This document shows, in pieces, positions 1 to 11,719 of a DNA stretch of 64,000 nucleotides. How positions within the stretch are numbered: the first letter of the stretch is position 1; every line of letters starts with the position of its first letter. The notes beneath the pieces were generated by a model, which worked only from the letters and a program-made list of their open reading frames with translations, was not told where the DNA came from and made no database searches. The position numbers and the translations under genes were made by a program. The stretch is from Macrotrachela quadricornifera. Its lineage: Eukaryota; Rotifera; Eurotatoria; Philodinida; Philodinidae. The stretch covers positions 143,804-207,803 of the forward strand of contig JAJEKB010021243.1 in NCBI GenBank assembly GCA_022393335.1, in the 5' to 3' direction.

Positions 1-390
1 TCAATGGATGTTAGGAATTGGTGAGGTTCGGTATTTTTCATCGAAAAGAAGTGTTTTTTCACGAATCAAGGTTTTCACTATGATGTGTGATGAACACCAT
101 TGCTTATGGTGGTGCTACCTGCATTGATCAATGGATGTTAGGAATTGGTGAGGTTTGATATTTTCCATTGAAAAGAGGTATTTTTTGGCTAATGGATGGC
201 TTCACCATGGTGTGTGATGAATACTATTGCTTATGGTGGTGATACCTGAATTGATCCGTGGATGTTAGGAATTGGTGAGGTTTGGTATTTTTTGTGGGAA
301 ACATGCAATTTTTGACGGATTGCTGGTTTCACCATGGTGTGTGATGAACACCATTGCTTATGGTGGTAATACCCGATGTGATCAATGCAG
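1..390. repeat. Tandem repeat, about 127-bp unit, three copies
   Basis: Three successive diverged copies begin near positions 2, 128 and 255. Each opens with GGATGTTAGGAATTGGTGAG and ends with a dyad-like stretch around CACCATTGCTTATGGTGG. The array runs off the left window edge, so its true copy number is unknown. No coding frame persists through it. Confidence 0.85.
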
Positions 391-1210
391 GTATATGGTA
401 GTATTAACTTCGTGAGAAGCGTGTATTCCTTCCACTGAGGGGCCGACGATAGGAAAAAACGAAAATGAGTTTCTGTATCCGTCGCTGGTCGCAGACCCGT
501 TTTGAAAAATATTTGTTTGACGCAAAGGTAGACGAGGCTGAGAAATCCGAATCTGATATTAGTTTATCAAAATTTTTTGTGATTAATAGTTTTTTATAAA
601 AGATATGCTCTGGACTGATGAGATGGTCATATGAAAAAACACAGTTTGCTTGCTGGCTGGTCGTCGGGATCAAAGGTCAAAAAAACCTGTTCGTAGATAA
701 ATCGGTCGAAGAATCGCAAGTTTTAGGTCAACTCGACGGCTTACGTTTGACTGAAGGTTTTTGGAATCGGGTATTGAGTGGCCTATTAATTTTTTAAAAT
801 TTCCAAATGAATTTTTTACGTCATAGAAGGCTTTTTTAAAGAAAAAAAAATGATTTTTTTATAAAGTTTGATGAAAGATTCTTCAGGGTCAGGGAATCGA
901 ATGGCATTATCAGTTTTTCAATTTTTTCAAATAATTTTGTTTTGCTTAAAAAATGATTTTTTAAAGAAAATAATAGTTTTTTACAAAGTTTGGCCAAAGT
1001 AACCGGAGTCGAGGAATAGATTGGTGATGCCAGTTTTTTAAAACTTTTTTGAGACTAATGGTTTTTTAACAAAGGAATTTTTTTTTTAAATCCGATCAAA
1101 AGTAATTGACGTCGAGGACTTAAATCGACTGTACTTGCTGTTATATTATTTTCCTATAACACTAGAAAGCTGAATTGTAGAAAAATAATTGTGAGTTGAG
1201 AAAAAAGTTT

Positions 1211-1263
1211 GATACATGAAACGGCTAGCGCTGAGTGGCGCCGACGAACAACTAGCTGTTCTC
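1211..1263 (+). repeat. CTAG hairpin, copy a (short loop)
   Basis: An outer stem AACGGCTAG/CTAGCTGTT (one G-T pair) encloses GCGCTGAGTGGCGCCGACG. The copy lacks most of the purine-rich loop seen in the right-arm copies. Confidence 0.6.
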
Positions 1264-1532
1264 TCTAATAGCTACAAAATTTGTGTTTCAGAGAAGACTT
1301 AAAGAGTTATGAGAGTTTTATGGCACGCATTATCTCGGAGCTGCAATTGTAATCGGAATTGAGCGGAATACTGGGCTACCAAAGAATAGGTAAATGGTTT
1401 CGGTGTCTGAAGTTTGGGGAGAATATTGTATTTTAGTTACCTATTCTAAGGAAAATCAGTGAGTATTTTGAGAGAAGCGAATAATGGCAGAATTAAGTGG
1501 TTAAAAGACAAAGCTTCGCTACCCTATAAAGT

Positions 1533-1602
1533 TTGATATATAGAACAGCTAGCCGTGAGTGGCGCTCCGGAGAGGCGTCGACGAACGACTAGCTGTTCTT
1601 CT
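1533..1602 (+). repeat. CTAG hairpin, copy b
   Basis: The outer stem GAACAGCTAGCCGT pairs with ACGACTAGCTGTTC with one wobble. The inner loop contains GTGGCGCTCCGGAGAGGCGTC. Relative to right-arm copies both stem strands have changed together (ACAGC/GCTGT against ACGGC/GACGT). Confidence 0.7.
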
Positions 1603-2639
1603 GTAGTTAGGCATAGGAGCTGTGCTCCAATAGAGATATAGAAAATATCTCACGGGATAATTTGTCGTATATTACGTGACATTCGTGGTAACGGTATGAG
1701 CAGAATGGCAGCATATTGAAAACATGCAGTTTTGTCTCAGGTGCAAAATGGGGCCGGAGTCATTGTGTGATATTAGAAGTCAACTGATAGGTGCATTCTA
1801 TGACGATTTGACTAGTTTCTTGAAATAATTGAAACGTGCAAAAGGCAAATTAGAACTATGAATTATCACCTGCTGAATGAAGCTTGACCGGTGGAACGAC
1901 TAGCCGTTCCCATAATTGAACGCGAAAATTTTGCTTTAGTAAAGACTCACATGAATCAATTGTAAATTTATTCTTAGCAATTTAAACCAATGTCGTTACT
2001 ATTAAATGATCGGGATCATACTAATGAGCTAAGCCTATCAAATTATGTGTTCTTTAAGCAACATTTCTGTTTAATAAAGTGAGAACTGATTGAAAGAGTT
2101 TTATATATTCCCTCGACTGTAGAGAGGGTCATATGAAAAAAAATAGTTTGTTCGTTTGTTTGTGGGTTTGTGTCAGGGTCAAAAAAACATCATATAGAAT
2201 GGGTTCAAAGGTCAAAAAAAACATTATATTCCCTCGACTGCAGAGAGGGTTATATGAAAAAAATAGTTTGCCTGCTTGCTTGTCGGCGAGGTCAAAGGTC
2301 AAAAAAACATGTTCTTAGAAAAATTGATAAAACAATCACACTTCACGATCAACTCAACGCTCAACGTATGACCAAAGGTTTTCAGGGTCGGGGAACCGAA
2401 TGGCACTATTAGTTTTTCAATTTTTCCGAATAGTTTTTTTTGCTAAAAAAGGCTTTTTTAAAGAAAATAATGATTTTTTATAAAGTTTGACCAAAGGTAA
2501 TCGTGGTTGAAGAATCGAATGGCACGCTCGGCTTTTTTATGATTTTGGAAAATTTTTAATGTAAAAAATATTTTTCTTTTAAAAAATAGTGATTCTTTAT
2601 AAAGTTTGATGAAAGATTGTTCAGATCGAGAAATCGATC

Positions 2640-4740
2640 GATAGTATTAGGTTTTGTAAAAATTTTTATAGGAATTTTTGACTGCAGAAGGTTTTTGTTA
2701 AGATAATAACAATTTGTTTCCCAAATTGTAGCATGGATCATATCGTATAAAATAAGTGTGTAGTTTTGCAGATATGTTTGTTTCGAAAGATTGTCCGCAT
2801 GTTTATGTCTTCACTCCAATAGGAAAATGGTGTCGCCTAGATTAATATTTAAAATCTATGATGTTTTATAAGAAAACTCTTTGAATGGTTGTCGCAGGTA
2901 TAGACTTGGAATTTCGAGTCAATTTTGAGGTTAAGAGTAAGTAAATATGCAATTTATAGTTTTTTTTGCATTGTTCTTAAAAAGATTGATCAAAGCTAAC
3001 CGAGGATCGATAAATCAAGACTGAATAGCTGTTACCAAATAATTAATAATAAATAATATAAACTGTGTGCAGTGAAAAGTCACCAAATATAATTTGCTAT
3101 GGGAAACCCAAATCTGAGGATAGTTTTTCAACATTGTTAGTGATTAATTAACGATAAATGAATGAATTATAGCTTTTGATAAAACTTGACTAACTGTTAA
3201 AAAGTACGGGAAATCTGAATTCAAAGTGAATAAAAGCTTTTTTGATGTATTTCTTAGCTTTTTAATGAACTTCTTGTTATTTTAAGGTTGAACTAAGAAT
3301 AATCGATGGTCATGAATCAATGTTCGACATTGATTTTAATAAAAACATTTTTCTTTGTACATTACTATACATCAGAGTTTTGAGTAAGATTTATACAGAA
3401 ATATGTGACAAAAAACAGGTGGCTGCTTGATGTTCTGTTGTTGAATCTTCATAGACATCAACCTTGAAATAACATTGAAACTAGGCGAAGATTTTTCTTA
3501 GACCACAATGTAGTGTATTCTACTGGCAGCAGTTTTTGAATAGTTTCTCTTTTTTAGTTCTTTATTGAATGTACTGACAAACGTTCAGCAACTTTTTGAG
3601 AGGAATTCAAACGAGATGCATCTATTCGGTTCAAACCTAAACTGATAGTGAAGGATGTAGCGGTGTTAAATATAGAAACGACTAGACGTTGAGTTGAAAC
3701 GTTATTTCATAGCATAGTTTAAAATAGGTTTCAAGTAATTTAAGTCGATTTTCCAAAGAGTCTAATTAATCTTGTTTGATAACAAATCCGGCAAAATATC
3801 ATTTTGTAAAAACAAAAAAGAAATTGAAAACTGATGAAAACTACATAATGCTATCTGAGTGTTGGAAGTTTTCGATTGCGTATCGATAACCTATGAGTAA
3901 GCTACTTATGTGCGCATGAGAATCCTAATGTGACAGAAGATAGACAGAAAAATAAGCCGTACATAGAAACGACTAGTCGTTGATTTAAAAAGTTTATCAT
4001 AAGTACAATAAGTGAGATTTGGAGTACCTTAATAGATTCTCAAATAACTCGATTTATGAGGAAAAATAATTTTTTATTACACATTTTATGTAACAGAGCA
4101 TATCCAGTAAAGGAATTATGAATACTAATATTGTGTTATTTGTCTATTGTAGCGTAAGCAGAAATATATATGTAGTCATGTCGTCCTAAAACTTTGAGAA
4201 GCTGTCGGAGATTCTTTAGTTTGGAAAAACATATTATCTTTATAGAATTGTGGTTTGGAGTGATTGCCACCTGATCATGCTACTAAACTTGATGAACAAA
4301 GTGAAGCATCTAAATCGTATCTAATTCTATTTTCTTAAAGAAACAGTTGTATAGCAATAGATATTACGCTTAAAAAGACATGAATGTTTGTCTCTCCATT
4401 TTGTTCAAACAGGTCAGAGTTCAAGGTTAGAAAATATGATGTTCCAAACCACTAAATATGGTCAGATATCTGTATTCTACTTGATTAAACTCAATCAAAG
4501 ACAAAGAACTCAAACTTGAGGTTTGCTTATCGTTTACATATGAATCTATATAGGGATATTTTTATGAAACGATTATCGCTAGAGTGGATGTTTTGTTTCA
4601 TAGCTTTCATGCAATTAAGGAGATTACGCTATAAGATAATCCAATTGAAAATTATTTTGAATGATAATCACACTAAATTTTCTTTCAGAAAATGGTCAGC
4701 GAATTCCCGTAGGGTTCGCGTTACTTGTAATTATAAGAAA
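2640..4740. repeat. Left arm of a long imperfect inverted repeat
   Basis: This stretch matches the reverse complement of sequence at about 26.1-29.4 kb, with many substitutions and indels. Anchors seen by eye: 3300-3640 pairs with 28380-28760, 4080-4210 with 27770-27880, and 4200-4735 with 26100-26640. Short or degraded CTAG hairpin copies lie near 3676, 3966 and 4567. No conserved protein frame was found; the longest open stretch (4516-4764) is not supported as a gene. Confidence 0.7.
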
Positions 4741-4778
4741 ATTTTTTTCGTCTTTCACTTTTAAAATGTGATATCTTT

Positions 4779-5376
4779 TTAACACATTGACGGCGATTCG
4801 ATTTTCATAGAAAGCAACATCTCTAAATACAGTTTATCAGAAAACAAAATATACCAGAAGATGCAGCGTGGAAAGCTCTACAATCTACATCATAAAACTT
4901 ATTTCAATTGTATACTTTTTACTTTCAAAAAAAGCAAAACTGTTTGCGACCAATTTTTGAGGTTGCGAAAATTGATTGTACAGAATTTTGCTTTTTTCGA
5001 AAACAAAATGTACACAATTAAAATAAATTTTACAATGTAAATTGTAGAGCGTTTCACGCTGCACCTTATGGTATAATTTATTTTTTCTTACGAAATCATA
5101 TTATGTGAGAAAAAGGCGAAAAAAGAAAAATGAAAGTTTACATTCGTGTAGAAAAAAATGATCATTTCGCAACCTTGAAAGCTAGTCGCACAGAGTTTTA
5201 CTTTGTTTGAAAACAAAAATTACACAATTAAAATAAGCTTTATTATGGGAATTGTAGAGCTTTTCACGCTGAATCTCATAGTCTGTGCTGATTTTTTAAT
5301 AAGACGTATTTAGAGATTAAAATATGAAATGCAAAATGGGGCCCACCGGTGGGTCCCATCGCGGTGAATGTGTTAA
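4779..5376. mobile_element. TTAA-flanked piggyBac-like MITE
   Basis: The element starts TTAACACATTGACGGCGAT and ends ATCGCGGTGAATGTGTTAA, giving TTAA target duplications and imperfect terminal inverted repeats of about 15 bp. A GC-rich palindrome centred on CCCACCGGTGGG lies just inside the right end (5338-5357). The interior is non-coding and partly self-inverted (CTCTAAATAC motifs and AAGATGCAG/CTGAATCT motifs on both sides). TTAA target choice is typical of the piggyBac superfamily; assignment to it is inference because no transposase is present. Confidence 0.7.
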
Positions 5377-6940
5377 GTGAATAGTAACAAAAGTGTAGAA
5401 ACGAAAGCTTGTATATTTCCTTGACGAAGGGAGGGTTGAACAAATTAAAATAAGCTTGCTTGCTACCGAGTCAAAAGAACATCGGCTTAAAGATCACGGC
5501 CCAGTTATTTGCACTATACGGCTTTCGTTCAATCAGATTATTGAGTCTGTGAGCTCAACCAGTGGCAAACTTTTTATATCGAAGTTTTGACCAGTCAGAC
5601 TCTATCTATTTAAAATTTCAGTCAATGAAATGCTCCCCAAAATCTATCTTTCATCCCATCAGATTTTGAAAATCTAAGCTTTAAGGCGATCAATATTTTG
5701 TGATTTTATTCCTCTTTGAATCAGGTTTTGAGGAATTCATGCATCTAAAATATTCGTTATTTGCAAAAAAAAATAATTAAGATTTCTCAGCGATGCTTCA
5801 TAAACTTAGTCATGATCCACCTATTTATAGATTTTTGTGCCTTTACTTGTTTTTCTTCAAATTTTCTATAGAGGCTTTTTCCGTTCCAGATTCTGTAATT
5901 CTTTTGAGTTAGTGGAACGTGAATGAGTGTGGTTTTGAACACAATACAATGAACTTATGTGAAAATAGACTTCAACATGAAAGCGGCTAGTCGTGAGTGA
6001 CGACGCGTACGGACACCGACGAAGGACTAGTCGCTGGTTTCTTAAATTTGCTTTAGTTATTATATTATCTATAAACGTTTTTTTGCATATGATGTGTTAT
6101 AACGATTTCCAGGAAATTGCATGTATTTTGGATGTCAAATGAATTTCCGGAAGTTGAATTTGCTCATCAAACAGATTGAACAGTCCAATGGAATATGATC
6201 CATAATGGGCATATGATGCGTTTGGAGAATGTCTCCGAAAACTCGATTAAATACTAAGAAAGCAGTAGGAGATGTAGGACGAAAACATAGTCGGAGGGTG
6301 TGTCACTCGCTGAGGGTGCCACGGAAACATGAAGAGACATCCAGTGGGCATCTGTCTGGTTGAGGGTGCCACGGAAACCCGAGCACACGTGGAAACATAT
6401 ACAGAGTTCATGTCTCTTGAGGGCTTATAGGGACTGCAAGGGTTATAGGAAGTATAGGAGTTATAATAGGTATAAAAGGTATAAGAGTTATAGGCAATAT
6501 AGCTCCTATACCACCTTTACGCATTATACCCATTATGCCAGTGAAATCTTAAGTCCGCTATATCCTTCCCTACAGCTGTGGTAAAAATGAGTTTCTTGGA
6601 AAACGCTATAACGCATCAAATCATTTTTTGAGCTAGAAAATGAGGTGTTGCATTGGTCTATGCTGACATGATATCAAAAATCGAGAAGTTAAAAGTGAAA
6701 TGAAGCAAGGATAACGATGATCGATTAGGAACTGTGCTTTACATTGCCATACGAAAGCCGTAACAAAAAGTTTAAAGACTGGATCTTATAGAACAGCCAT
6801 CACTAGAAATCCGTGTATACGTGCACATGTATCCAGCATAGTTAACAGAGCAGCATCTAGCGACCAGTAAGAGACAATGTTAAGTAGAATTCAGTCGAGG
6901 GTTAAGCGAGTCATAGCGACGAGCGTTACTTGTATAGATT
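5377..6940. repeat. Repeat-derived stretch without a gene
   Basis: It contains a degenerate 110-bp unit (5410-5490), a full CTAG hairpin (5978-6036), a direct repeat of TGAGGGTGCCACGGAAAC at about 6311 and 6362, and a low-complexity TATAGG-rich array at 6427-6560 that runs into its own inverted complement. Positions 6887-6933 (TCAGTCGAGGGTTAAGCGAG followed by CGAGCGTTACTTGT) recur inverted at 29454-29503. An open frame at 6360-6584 only reflects the low-complexity array. Confidence 0.55.
5978..6036 (+). repeat. CTAG hairpin, copy g
   Basis: The outer stem AGCGGCTAGTC pairs with GACTAGTCGCT. The closing base pairs differ from other copies (AGCG/CGCT instead of AACG/CGTT) in a compensatory way. 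The loop is diverged. Confidence 0.65.
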
Positions 6941-7666
6941 CCAGCTGGACTCTGAAAATAAATTCTAATTTTAGAAAGTTAAGAAAACTTTCATAGTCGG
7001 ATAGAGCACTTCTCTTGTAACTGTAGTACGATTCATAGATTATATTTACATAAAATACAATTATATGATAATTAATACCATAATCCATGACTGTCATTTA
7101 TTTTATTTCAAAAACAAATGAAAAAACGTAAACTATATTTGTAACATAGAGATTGTAGCAAAGACAATATTTAACAAAATGACTATTAACACAAACATTA
7201 ACTAATAGTAAACTTTACAACAGTAGAAAGAAAATGTACAATATAAATTCAGATTTTATATACAGTTTCATACAGATCATTGATCTCCATATAAGAAAAT
7301 ATAGATATAGATTAATTGATTTAAATTTACACGATTAAATTCCGAAGCGTATTTTTCATTTAGAATATTTTTCAAAAAATTTGTTTGATAACTCAAACGA
7401 TAATTTGTTTTCTTTGATGATCGTGGTGTAACAAGAGCAAGACACGTTTGTATATGTGAAACAATTTAGAACTTAGATTGAATGATGACCAACATTGATA
7501 TCGTTCATGATCATTCTAAATGAAAATTAAAAAAAAATTAAAAGTTTAAAATAATTTGTCTGATTAATTTTTGAAAATTTCATCTGTCGATAAAAAGGAC
7601 GGTGCCTTTATTAGATAAATACTATCGATAGTTAAATAACTTCAAAATGATCGATTCCTACAGATC

Positions 7667-8156
7667 TTAAGGGTATCCCCGAGTAGTATCACATATCCAG
7701 AATTTTGGAGATCTCCTGTAGAGATGCCGCATCTACAGTTGGGGACGCGGCATCTGTTGTTGGAGATGTGCATATCTCAAGGAGATGATACATCTCCAAC
7801 AACAGATGGCCGCATCTCCCGAGTGTGGACACCGCGTCTCCCGCTAGAGATGCGGCATCTCTACAGAAGAACTCCAAAATTCTGGATATGTGACACTACT
7901 CACTATCTCTGACATATAAGCATAGGTACCTGCAAAAAAATTTTCAGCTGAATCGGACAAAATCTAATAGAGGTTTCCCTTGACAAAATGAGAAACCAAA
8001 AGTTTTCCAAAAATCCAACAAGGACCGCTAGCAAACATTTTTCCTTTAACACGTGTCCGGTCATTTTAGGTGTTCTATTTGTAGTGTAAATTCCAGCTTG
8101 ATCGGTCGAACTATCTTTGAGATCTGGAAATCATTAAAAAGAAGGGGTACCCTTAA
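7667..8156. mobile_element. TTAA-flanked MITE with internal foldback
   Basis: The boundaries are TTAAGGGTATCCCC on the left and GGGGTACCCTTAA on the right, giving TTAA duplications and 9-10 bp inverted termini. Inside, 7683-7899 is a nearly complete inverted repeat centred near 7785, built from short GAGATGCGGCATCT-like motifs. Both strands of the foldback show open frames of about 60 codons, but these are mirror images caused by the palindrome. No transposase is encoded. Confidence 0.65.
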
Positions 8157-8417
8157 TGCATAATTAGTCTTTGAACTTGTCACAAGATTTTGAGAGAATA
8201 TTTTGACTTGCTTCTATCGCAGAAAATTTTCATAATGATTATATTATTTCATGAGTTTTAGTAACGAGAAATTCTTCTTTGCCTCCAAGAAGTCAATAAC
8301 TCAACGAAGTTGTTACACATCGACGGCTAAGATTGATAGAAATCAACTATTTTAGACTTTTTCTAGTATTTAGAGTTTATTCAATACGATAAGCTTCGTG
8401 GTAAATTTTTTTCTCAC

Positions 8418-11400
8418 CTTAAAAATTCTACTGGCACGTGCATGTAAGTTCGATGAGTTTTCTTCTTTGAGCTGAAATTTTCAATCTATCTGATGCTGTG
8501 CTCAGTGTGTTAACATAGAAAAAGCATCTTCTTATCAAGGATTGCCAATATAAAACTATCTTTAGCAGTTGTAATTTTGAAATAATCGAAAGAAAATATT
8601 TAATTGATGTCAACAATTACCTGTGTCGTTTCCTGTGCAAACCATTTATTCATAACAAATTCATATGTGCCATAAATGAGCACAAATAAAAATATGAAAA
8701 ATATAAGTAATGCGAGAATACCAACGAAAATTAAGCCGATACCAAATAGAACATACCAATAATTGTTTGTACTTGTTGAAACGTGTTTCTATGTAAGGAA
8801 CAAGATAAAAATATAGACCATCGTTGGCATAATTTCAAATCAATTTTGATAATTACTTTTATGGAAATTATATAAGTTTCTTCGCTTTTGTTATTACTCT
8901 TTATCCTTTTTTCTATTTATTTAATTTGTTTCATCATGTGATCTTAATAGTTCTGAACGAATAATTACCCGTTAACAAGTGTATTCGTTACAACGATATA
9001 TGGGCAATTTCATTCGTTAGTGATATCACTTCACAAAATTAAAATGTATTTATCTCTAGATAGGAATCTTTCCCAGAACTATTTGTTTTACATCTTATGT
9101 CTGCTAAGTTGTTCTAGATATTCTGAAAAGTGAGTCTTAGTGACATTTGATAAGGGGAATTGTCACGGAAAAACTTCTATTAGCGATGTAACAGAGTAAA
9201 AGGTGACGAGGTTTTTCACTGCATGTTTTCATTTCAAAATACTACAAGTTCAAACAGTATGTTTGAAAACTTAACGGTTCGTATTCTAAAAGACATACTA
9301 GACCACAAAATTTTGCTACGATGTTTGTTTTCATCTGGCTGAAAATTTCATCATAGACGTAGTTTATATTATTTCAACATGACGTCTTTTCATGTAACCG
9401 AACATTTTTCTGTCAATATCTCGTAGATCTCTAAGAATGAGGACTTTAAGATAGGAGACTGCTTAGATAGTCGCTTTTGGTGTACTCAAAAAGTGAGTAC
9501 ACCTCTAAAATCACTCAGTGTGTCCAGCCGTCCGGCCGTTTACACGACAACTTTCGAAAGAAGAGTCAGATCGTGGTGAAATTTTCTACAGTTTAGTCTC
9601 ATTAATATCTCAGTCGAGTTCGAAGGTGAGCCTGATTGGGCGAGCCCTTCCTGAGTTATTGCAAAAATACTGATTTTTTTCCTATGTTTTTCTATGGGAA
9701 GATCGATATATCGCCGTTTTCATAATAAAATTTTCTATCGGAGTCGAATAAAATCCCATTTATTATATACCATTCGATAGAGAATTTTACAAGCTACAAA
9801 ATGATATATAACATATAAAGACATAGGAAGGCTAAGTCACTTATGTGACAAACATAATTATACAGAAAGTGGTTTCAATGTTATCAACGGTCTCATTGAG
9901 CCACAATTAGAGCTCTACTTTCCGATCATAGATGTGCTACTTCGAGATCTTTTGAAACGGAGAACTCGAATCTGTACTCGATTTATCTCGAAATCTCATT
10001 GGTTGAGCAGTAACTAATAAAAATCAAGTTATAAGAAAAATGATTGTCTTAGGGTAAATGAAGGCGGAGAGTTCAAATATAAGCTGTATTCGACCCGAAA
10101 TCCTTTCGAATGAGCAACAGTCAACAGAAATCGTGCTCATAGAAAAGATTTCTCATGATAATTCTGGTGTCCAGACATTCTAGAATGACTCATCTGTCCC
10201 ATACACTTTTTGCAGTACACATAACTTTCGGATAAAATCCGAAGTTTCCGAATTTATTTCCATTTTCTTTTGCACGTGTTGTGAAAAATCTTAGATGACG
10301 TTTTGTGCAAATAGTATTTTAATCTTTATAAATTGTTTTGGCAACAAGTATCAATATACGCAGAAGTATGATGTTTTCCATTAGATGTTGTACTTCACAA
10401 CACGAATACAATACTTTGAGTACTGCGATTGTTTCTTTGAAAATAAATATAATTCTTTCTCCTTACCACAAAGTAGATACCATATTTAATTTCGAGAACG
10501 AATGTCCCAGCACAGATGATAGTCACCAAGATGAACTCTGAAACTGAATGATTAGGTCCTAATATGTATTGTTTGTCATTCTTGCTTTTGTTTACCTTCG
10601 AATAACAAAAAGATTATGATTGATGGCAGAATTATAAATAGGATTTTTCAGATATATTGCTTTCCTTACTCTATTTACATACTATAATACTTCGTTTATG
10701 AGATTGCACAATTCGTGTTATTACATTCAATCTATTATGAATCATGTGAAAAAGATTATTCTCTAAGTCAGACAACAGACAATATACTATTCGCTCACTT
10801 AATGAGACATCATCCAACGGGATACTAAAATATACAATGAGAACTTTAGATTCATTTTTTTTTCTGTATGTTTACATGTACTTTCGTGAGGTCGTCTCAC
10901 TCTTTTTTAATAAATCGTAATAAGTATAGTTAAGAAAGTAGAATCTACAATGTGATCATTACAAGAGTTAATTGTATTCTGAAACGAGGCAGTTTGATCA
11001 TCTTTTCTTTCTGACCTATTCTTAAGATAAGATGGTTTTTACGATCTGTTGAGATATAGGTCTTTCACTATCTTTTCATATTTACTAACATATGACAATT
11101 AATATTTTCTTTCATTACAGACATACATTAGCAGTATATAGTAACTGGCAAAACTCGAAACATCCCACTAAATTCTTTAATTTGTAGTATAAACAACTCT
11201 ATCATGCTTTACATGGCAGTCTCACAGAAATTGTACTAACATTATTTCAAATTCTAATAGAGATACAGTAATTCCGATGCCAGTAAATTTCGATTCTTAG
11301 GAATGACTGAAACTGTCTAGGTTTGGAACTGGAACTGGAACTGGTCTAGAATTGACATAGAATTAGTCTGGAGCTGGAGCTTTAGTCAGTCAGTCAAATT

Positions 11401-11713
11401 TCTGGATCGAAAGATATTGGTAAATGCAGCCAAAATGTCACTGACTAGCCATAATTTATGAAAAGAAGCTGATTGACTGATCAAAATATCAATTTCAAAC
11501 TAATTTTAAGTTAGTTCCAGTGCTGATTCCAGTTAGTTCTGAGTAACTACTATTGCGACTGTAATCAATTCCAGTAGATTTTAAATTAAAAATCGGAATA
11601 GAGGTCGATGCATCTTCAAATTCAAGCATAAATAGAATTTCTAATTAACTTACAGTTCTATTGTGATCAGTTTGAACAACCATCATTTGATAAATAACAA
11701 TCGATTGAAATAT
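8418..11713 (-). CDS. Multi-exon membrane-protein gene, partial or decaying
   Basis: Four minus-strand exons are bounded by consensus splice sites and all join in phase 0: 11654-11713, 10467-10535, 8621-8788 and 8418-8471, 117 codons together. Exon 2 is almost entirely a hydrophobic helix (FILVTIICAGTFVLEIKYG). Exon 3 carries a second long helix containing GIGLIFVGILALLIFFIF, followed by a short charged tail (FVMNKWFAQETTQ) that continues in exon 4. A further candidate 5' exon ends at 12424 (IRLVFAVSRLK, donor GTAGGC) but its acceptor side has a stop. No start codon or final exon was found. The family is not recognised. The intron between exons 2 and 3 holds the 9479-10222 element. The gene may be intact with unseen end exons, or truncated by repeats downstream. 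Confidence 0.45.
9479..10222. mobile_element. MITE-like element with hairpin terminus, intronic
   Basis: The left terminus is a perfect 9-bp hairpin (GGTGTACTC, 7-nt loop, GAGTACACC, 9479-9503). The same string occurs imperfectly inverted at about 10195-10222 (CACTTTTTGCAGTACACAT). The interior is non-coding, with local higher GC at 9525-9545. It sits in an intron of the minus-strand membrane-protein gene. Superfamily unknown. Confidence 0.45.
11324..11344. repeat. TGGAAC hexamer microsatellite
   Basis: Three to four tandem copies of GGAACT, followed by related GGAGCT repeats to about 11375. Intronic or intergenic. Confidence 0.7.
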
Positions 11714-11719
11714 CTGAAA

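Larger units (their letters stand above)
391..2640. repeat. Outer repeat block with about 110-bp interspersed units
   Basis: There is no gene here. Two unit types recur. One starts with a CCTCGACTG-like string followed by GGTCATATGAAAAAA and a GTCAAAAAAACAT tail, at about 605-700, 2110-2200, 2225-2315 and, degenerate, 5410-5490. The other is a T-rich unit of about 110 bp carrying AAAGTTTGACCAAAGGT and GAATCGAATGGCA, at about 860-1110 and 2370-2640. Both types recur in reverse complement at 27.4-27.7 and 29.3-31.4 kb. Short open frames in the block have no family resemblance and are treated as chance. Confidence 0.6.

Noticed and set aside
609..640. CTGATGAG followed by GAAAA, suggesting a hammerhead ribozyme core
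   Set aside because: There is no stem II pairing between the two boxes and no cleavage-site stem, and other copies of the same repeat do not keep CTGATGA.
6360..6584. Open frame rich in Tyr, Arg and Ser
   Set aside because: It reflects the TATAGG-type low-complexity array and has no start or splice context.
7689..7912. Overlapping open frames on both strands
   Set aside because: Mirror images caused by the foldback palindrome.
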